Source of the DNA: Lamellibrachia satsuma
Lineage: Eukaryota; Annelida; Polychaeta; Sabellida; Siboglinidae
Length of the DNA: 64,000 nucleotides
Assembly (NCBI GenBank): GCA_033239005.1
Contig: BSQZ01000079.1
Coordinates: 2,466,001-2,530,000 of the forward strand
Direction: 5' to 3'
Shown here: piece after piece, positions 61,401 to 64,000 of the stretch
Layout of the letters: every line of letters begins with the position of its first letter
Numbering within the stretch: position 1 is the first letter of the stretch
Notes under the pieces: generated by a model
Seen by the model: only the letters and a program-made list of their open reading frames with translations
Told to the model about the DNA's origin: nothing
The model's database searches: none
Program-made: the position numbers and the translations under genes

Positions 61401-61493
61401 TGCCAACATGGTCAACATATTGATCAACGGTTTGCTGTTGAAGGTCAGATCCGCCAGCGATGCTGTGTACTCTTCGACGACTTCCTCCGCCAT
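39945..61493 (-). CDS. PCF11: Pre-mRNA cleavage complex II protein Pcf11 (14 coding exons, complete)
   Basis: Nuclear cleavage/polyadenylation and transcription-termination factor that binds the RNA polymerase II CTD. Exons (minus strand): 61493-61341, 55003-54875, 53514-53329, 51756-51562, 51168-50012, 49517-47395, 46748-46140, 45658-45510, 44054-43969, 43407-43224, 42659-42495, 41818-41726, 41256-41221, 40451-39945. They total 5772 nt, i.e. 1923 residues plus stop, with every junction in phase (human is about 1555). CTD-interacting domain about 1-135; Q/E coiled coil 157-221; basic, SR-rich region about 440-525; beta-repeat region about 965-1220; Met/Gln/Pro-rich 1315-1518. C2H2 finger C1611, C1614, H1629, H1633; DWIxFEEI at 1658; second finger from C1714/C1717; polyQ and Ser/Thr-rich tail. 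All introns are GT-AG except the last (GC-AG). Confidence 0.95.
41221..41256 (-). CDS. PCF11: PCF11 coding exon 13 (36-nt micro-exon, zinc finger 2 end)
   Basis: Twelve codons, TYHPVCYEDAKE, completing the H/C ligands (H1746, C1749) of the second finger. Acceptor TTTCAG; donor AGAG/GCAAGT, a GC-type 5' splice site. Confidence 0.9.
41393..41548 (-). mobile_element. LINE C-terminal remnant inside a PCF11 intron
   Basis: Minus-strand reading DEVCKLKWFGHMKK, then KACWMVNKEEEDNKE, then (after a frameshift) RWTDSVKEWTKPG and TGA. This is the WFGHxxR...GRRxxxRWTDSVxEW tail of non-LTR elements. It shares orientation with PCF11. Confidence 0.65.
41726..41818 (-). CDS. PCF11: PCF11 coding exon 12 (zinc finger 2, first part)
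   Basis: Residues 1713-1743: VCAICGDPFEQFWDEEQEAW then HLKDAIRVNGE. C1714, C1717 and H1733 are candidate ligands. Donor GTACAC. Confidence 0.95.
42495..42659 (-). CDS. PCF11: PCF11 coding exon 11
   Basis: Residues 1658-1712: DWIQFEEIGDAEEHAQSNYF to LGNEKDD. The region that contacts the Clp1 partner in other Pcf11 proteins follows finger 1. Donor GTGAGT. Confidence 0.94.
43224..43407 (-). CDS. PCF11: PCF11 coding exon 10 (zinc finger 1)
   Basis: Residues 1596-1657: LYVGIQCSSCGVRF, DTEQYREHLDWHFRQNRKEK and FRRWYYAA. C1611, C1614, H1629 and H1633 form a C2H2 site. Confidence 0.96.
43969..44054 (-). CDS. PCF11: PCF11 coding exon 9
   Basis: VKEEIKKIEEIKFDDVPDVT then DFDIQKMK; links to the zinc finger. 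Acceptor CATTAG, donor GTAAGT. Confidence 0.93.
44372..45405 (-). repeat. 65-bp minisatellite, about 16 units, in the intron between PCF11 exons 8 and 9
   Basis: Unit (plus) TGTGCTCCAGACAAGAGAGM + CAAGGATAAGAAGATAAAAC + ACAGTGGAKTATTACTTGTC + ARCCT. Spacing is exactly 65 bp (44386, 44451, 44516, 44581, ...). It does not copy exon sequence. Confidence 0.96.
45510..45658 (-). CDS. PCF11: PCF11 coding exon 8
   Basis: Residues 1518-1567: NSQVDVDDLLTKLMAAGII and KPEVKAEVKADEEGNKK. The VDDLLxKLxxxGI motif is typical before the first zinc finger of Pcf11. Donor GTCAGT. Confidence 0.93.
46140..46748 (-). CDS. PCF11: PCF11 coding exon 7 (Met/Gln/Pro-rich)
   Basis: Residues 1315-1518: MDVKPLVGMKNEPHREGPP, then P/G/F-rich and a Met-rich low-complexity segment with GQMVPGQMQTMGGMNFMQQL. 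Acceptor TTGTAG, donor GTTAGT. Confidence 0.92.
46875..47055 (+). repeat. Dispersed repeat, 'GGGATCTTTTACTTCCC' family (copy 3)
   Basis: GGGTTTTAGTAGATCGAAAC, AAGGATCTTTTATTTCCCTT, GGCATAGACATCAGG and TTTTAGTGTCTCTTCCGAAA; matches 23753-24010. Confidence 0.65.
47395..49517 (-). CDS. PCF11: PCF11 coding exon 6 (largest; internal beta repeats)
   Basis: Residues 607-1315. Starts DLFGSEDKDYRR, includes LRLDHAEIVLKQAEEQMKRG (helical), Pro/Arg-rich sequence, then about 250 residues of repeats with an (V/I)I(D/N)GK....(V/I).F pattern (48445-47680). Donor GTGAGT. Confidence 0.93.
50012..51168 (-). CDS. PCF11: PCF11 coding exon 5 (basic, SR-rich)
   Basis: Residues 222 to 607: contains DPRLVRDPRLANRDPR, a long Lys/Ser/Asp stretch and RSRSRSPRTTTR. 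Predicted disordered. Acceptor TTTTGTAG, donor GTAAGT. Confidence 0.93.
51562..51756 (-). CDS. PCF11: PCF11 coding exon 4 (coiled coil)
   Basis: Residues 157-221: KEQDEEEARRKLAEEATQKQ then Q/L/E-rich heptads ending QQQAKQLQDQ. Acceptor TTGTCAG, donor GTGGGT. The longest ORF here is in another frame. Confidence 0.9.
51785..52310 (+). repeat. Tandem duplication of ~277 bp in PCF11 intron 3
   Basis: 51787-52030 and 52064-52308 share CACAGCCTTCATTTTA, AATTGCAAAGCATAT-like, AGCAATGGYTTAGTTGTCAA and GGTnATTCAAACnAT in order, diverged by roughly a quarter. Confidence 0.75.
52318..53155. mobile_element. DNA-transposon-like element with ~70-bp TIRs plus an inverted partial copy
   Basis: Left TIR about 52325-52395 (CCTCAATTTATTTAGCCCAT...GTAGTGTGTGGACAG) is inverted at about 52850-52920 (reverse complement: CTCAACTGATTTAACCTATC...TTGTGTGTGAATAG). 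Positions 53045-53155 repeat, inverted, the ACTAGCATG...AATTTGAAATGAGAC segment of 52430-52510. Lies in PCF11 intron 3. Confidence 0.7.
53329..53514 (-). CDS. PCF11: PCF11 coding exon 3
   Basis: Residues 95-156: VDEKRRQAMFKLRQTW and KKLYALDVRVNQIDPAWPV, end of the CID. Donor GTAATA. Confidence 0.96.
54080..54160 (+). repeat. Dispersed repeat, 'GGCTTCCTTGTCCACTTGC' family (copy 3)
   Basis: TTGGACTTTCAATAAGCCAA, TGGCTTCCTTGTCCACTTGC and GGGATGGCAATCTTTTTA; in PCF11 intron 2. Confidence 0.65.
54875..55003 (-). CDS. PCF11: PCF11 coding exon 2
   Basis: Residues 52-94: VSQDKKLPALYLMDSIMKNI and NNFVAVFEK, core of the CID (LPxxYLxDSIxKN). Acceptor TTGACAG, donor GTTTGC. Confidence 0.96.
58535..59025. 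mobile_element. Truncated copy of the 52318 TIR element
   Basis: TCAACTGATTTAGCCTATCG...GTGTCCAAATGTGTAGTGTG, then AGATCTGGTAAAGATG, ATCATGGGCGCGCCTTCCAT, GATTTTTCAGCATTTCGATT and AATTTGAAATGAAACTAG. Each block is the reverse complement of a block in 52430-52920. The second TIR is missing. Confidence 0.7.
59155..60790 (+). mobile_element. Decayed CR1/Jockey-like LINE
   Basis: Plus-strand fragments in order: DPTRG..NVLDLILSNDYD...LGRSDHF (endonuclease end), KAFWKYYKSKTTIKPGIGKL, SIPNDWKERKISVIKKGNKA..NYHTVSLTSILRK (RT), LNTDLGVTVDTELSFDDRI and ELWNSLPESRTGK near the end. Many stops and frameshifts, and the catalytic box is unrecognisable. Confidence 0.8.
61341..61493 (-). CDS. PCF11: PCF11 coding exon 1
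   Basis: Residues 1-51: MAEEVVEEYTASLADLTFNS and KPLINMLTMLAEDNALYSEQ, start of the CID. Donor GTTTCA is weak. The ATG is the first in frame, just below TAAAAA in the 5' direction. Confidence 0.95.
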
Positions 61494-61760
61494 TTTTTAG
61501 TGTACGACTACTACTTGTATATCGTAAATATTAATTACAGTTAACATATAGGCAGGTGTACAGATTACAAGCTAAAATCTGTACTTTTCTGCTGCCACGC
61601 AACTGCAACTTCTAAAACCTCGAATATGGCGTTCATTCTGACGTCATACAAGTATTGTGATTGGATACTGTAACCACGTGACCCCGGTCGTCCAATGGTG
61701 TTGGCTATCTTGGCGGAAATCCTTGTGTTATACTACTGTAGTAAACACAAGACAAAGAAT
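61494..61760. promoter_or_regulatory. Likely divergent promoter of PCF11 (and possibly RAB30)
   Basis: A full CRE TGACGTCA at 61639-61646, reverse CCAAT (GATTGG) at 61659-61664, E-box CACGTG at 61675-61680, CCAAT at 61692-61696 and an E2F-like TTGGCGGAAA at 61710-61719, all within 85 bp and 150-230 bp upstream of the PCF11 ATG. No TATA box is seen. Confidence 0.55.
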
Positions 61761-62699
61761 ACTAAAATGCAACCGTTTTTCTGGTTAGCATAACTATTTG
61801 AGGATGTAGTGTGAACGTATTGTAATTTTGCGATGGTAATAATAGTAATAAGAATATAAAATTTTAAGAAATAAAAATGGCAGAAAAAAATCCCCCCAAT
61901 TCCCACAATTCATACGTTCTTCCGGGTCTCGGGTTTTGACAGCTGAGTAAACATGGCAGTGTTGAGAAAATTCGTCATCATTTCGATTTTCGGCGTTACT
62001 TTGTGATAGTAAACTTGGCTGCGTGGACATGAACACGTCCGCTTAATTATGATGTACCAGACCAACACATTGGCGTGTAATCTTCAAAAATAGCATGCAC
62101 TTAGCAAAGACGAGAGTATAAAACCCTAGATGTCTGTCTAATAAAATCCATGAAGTCTTCTCAACCTGAGTGTTGCCTGAAATGAATCTGAGAGTTCACT
62201 TGAATTCAGAAATCGCCGAGTCTTGACTTAGTTAGTATGTATCTTTATTTAATTTCGCGAATGTTATTTTAATGAACATATTAGACTATCACTATGTCAT
62301 GGTGTAGAGACCAAAAATGACAAAATCTTCAACCAAATGAAGGTGGTCATTACACAGAAGAAGAAGAGTGCTAGTTTGAAATCACACTGGTTGACAGTCT
62401 GAGACTGAGTTTACTAGCAGTAGTAGTACTAGCTAGAATCGTCTAGTCTCCAGAGGCTGAGTGGGGTTCAACAGCACTGCCACTGCAACTGTAGGTTGAG
62501 TAGCTGAGACTGAGTATTAAAGATCATTCGACATCTGAATCTAATTAAAAAGGTAAGGCCCAAGCCCAATGTCATTTGATACAAGTTTTTGATATGACTT
62601 GTATCAAATCTTCATCAAAGTTGCAGTTTCTCATGACTTGCCATTTGCCTTCGTGCCAGATATGGTCAAATGCGCTTCTTAAAGTCAGTTAAATTGTGG
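61761..62699. other. Region between PCF11 and RAB30
   Basis: No coding sequence is recognised; it may include RAB30 5' UTR exon(s), which cannot be picked out by eye. Confidence 0.35.
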
Positions 62700-63180
62700 A
62701 TCAGGTCAATCACCTAAGTATGATTCTGCTTGGGTGACTGATGAGGCTGATGGTTCTGTAATTTTTGCATAGTCTTAGATTTCCCTTGTTTGAGAGTGGA
62801 ATGATCATGTATTGAGTCCATTCTCTGAGCCATTCCTTTGTTTTCCAGATCCTCTGGCATAACGTAGTGAGGATCTTTATCATTTCAGGGCCGCCATGTT
62901 TGAGCAGCTCTGCTGGAATGTTGTCGACGACGGGTGATTTGCCTTCTTTCGGTATGCGCAATGCCTTCTCTACTTCTTCTTCCATCACTTGCATGTCGTC
63001 TGTTTCATTAACACTGTGGGTCTTGCTTTCCAGTATGCTGGTTTCTGGTTTCAGTTCATAATTGTACAGCTCGTGGCAATACTCAGTCAATCGTGTAAGA
63101 ACGGCCGCTTTATCAGTTAGCAGGGAGCCGTTCTTATCTTCGGTGAGTGTAGCCTTGTGTTGTCTTCTTCAGTGTATCAA
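62700..63180 (-). mobile_element. LINE RT fragment
   Basis: A minus-strand frame reads LTEDKNGSLLTDKAAVLTRL, TEYCHELYNYELKP, SPVVDNIPAELLKHGGPEMI, WTQYMIIPLSNKGNLR and NYRTISLISHPSRIILR, the RT finger region of RTE/CR1-like elements (IPAELLKxGG; NYRxISLISHxSKIxLR). Only the N-terminal RT part is present. 63181-63530 may be its more decayed upstream part. Confidence 0.85.
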
Positions 63181-63535
63181 AGGCTTTGTTGTCTTGCTGT
63201 TACCATTTGGTACATGGTTCGATTGACAGTGCGGCATTGTTCCGCTGTTTCAGTGGTGGAGTTCTTTGTCTTCTTCATGTTTCTACTTATATCGCAGAGA
63301 TCCAGGATGTCATCTTTTTTCATTCTTTGCCAAGTACTTCTCTGGCTGTTTCCTGTACAACTCTCTTGATGTTGCCTGTGAGGACATTTATATCTTCTTC
63401 AAAAAGATTTAGAGCTGCAAATATTTTTGCTGCCTTTTCTAGCCTAAATGTTTTTAGCAATTTCTATGTTCTTCAGTTTCTCGATGTCAAATCGAATATG
63501 TGAGGTTTTCTCGTGATGTATCTTCTTCAGCTGGA

Positions 63536-63537
<2 letters not shown>

Positions 63538-63627
<90 letters not shown>
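63538..63627. repeat. (TA)n microsatellite, about 90 bp
   Basis: Pure TA dinucleotides; flanked by the LINE fragment on the left. Confidence 0.98.
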
Positions 63628-63632
<5 letters not shown>

Positions 63633-63928
63633 TACATAAGTACGTACCCACAAATATAATCATAGTCCTCTTGTAGTGTCTGTAATGGCACATCAAAGAC
63701 ACTGCAAGATGTGAACGCAGCCATAATCAGGAAAACTTTCCCCTAAGCAGTCGAGTGGATCAACAACCTGACAATACAACTGTAGCTGCTGTATCCATAT
63801 GAAAGAAGAAGAATAAATGTTCCCACATCTCAGATTGTTTTCAACTATAGTCTACACATGTGCCCATGCTATAGTATTTCAGGTTTGAACTGTTCCAGTA
63901 CAATGAATTGTTGTTGACAGATTGGCCA

Positions 63929-64000
63929 ATGGAAGACTATAAGTACCTGTTTAAAGTGGTGCTCATTGGCAATGCGGGAGTGGGCAAGACATGTTTGGTG
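63929..64000 (+). CDS. RAB30: Rab-family small GTPase, Rab30 type (first 24 codons; cut by the right edge)
   Basis: Golgi-associated small GTPase. The ATG at 63929 lies 8 nt after a TTGACAG acceptor (63914-63920), so a 5' UTR exon exists upstream. The frame reads MEDYKYLFKVVLIGNAGVGK then TCLV: a P-loop GNAGVGKT at residues 14-21 and an N-terminus (MEDYxxLFKxVLIGNAGVGK) that I recognise as Rab30 rather than other Rabs. The switch regions and the prenylated C-terminus lie beyond the window. The position next to PCF11 supports the call. Confidence 0.82.
   Translation, partial: MEDYKYLFKVVLIGNAGVGKTCLV

Overview
This is animal nuclear DNA. It has AT-rich intergenic and intronic sequence, many GT-AG introns, several non-LTR retrotransposon (LINE) remnants, a tRNA-derived SINE, foldback/MITE-like elements and a very large amount of minisatellite DNA. 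The conserved genes are metazoan. The repeats look like those of a marine invertebrate. Minisatellites that copy exon-intron borders recall the 'mirage minisatellites' that, from memory, were described in amphioxus, so a cephalochordate is a reasonable guess, but the sequence does not prove it.

Layout. (1) 1-4253, minus strand: the first three coding exons of EIF2B5 (eIF2B epsilon, catalytic subunit of the eIF2 exchange factor); the gene runs off the left edge. (2) 4254-17600: repeat-rich intergenic DNA with a decayed LINE (6230-8720), other LINE tails, a small possible SWIM zinc-finger gene on the minus strand (9909-10924), a 34-bp array and a ~2.9-kb, 36-bp array. (3) ~17600-34700, plus strand: complete UGDH (UDP-glucose 6-dehydrogenase) with a TATA-type promoter, a 5' UTR exon and 11 coding exons that join in frame to 476 residues with all recognised catalytic residues. 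(4) 34474-39944: convergent intergenic DNA with a MITE and a SINE. (5) 39945-61493, minus strand: complete PCF11 (pre-mRNA cleavage complex II), 14 coding exons joining in frame to 1923 residues. (6) 61494-63928: divergent promoter region with a LINE fragment. (7) 63929-64000, plus strand: the start of RAB30, cut by the right edge.

Most notable signal. Four separate splice sites of UGDH are tandemly copied as minisatellites: the 5' UTR exon donor (2 copies), the coding exon 3 donor (9 copies including the real one), the coding exon 5 acceptor (9 copies) and the coding exon 7 donor (3 copies). The copies keep both the splice consensus and the neighbouring codons. Unit lengths and in-frame stops mean that use of most decoys should break the frame. 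A second notable point is the head-to-head PCF11/RAB30 pair, which are also neighbours in human.

The genes do not form one pathway: translation initiation (EIF2B5), nucleotide-sugar synthesis for glycosaminoglycans (UGDH), mRNA 3'-end formation (PCF11) and Golgi trafficking (RAB30). I saw no functional tRNA or rRNA gene and no CRISPR array.
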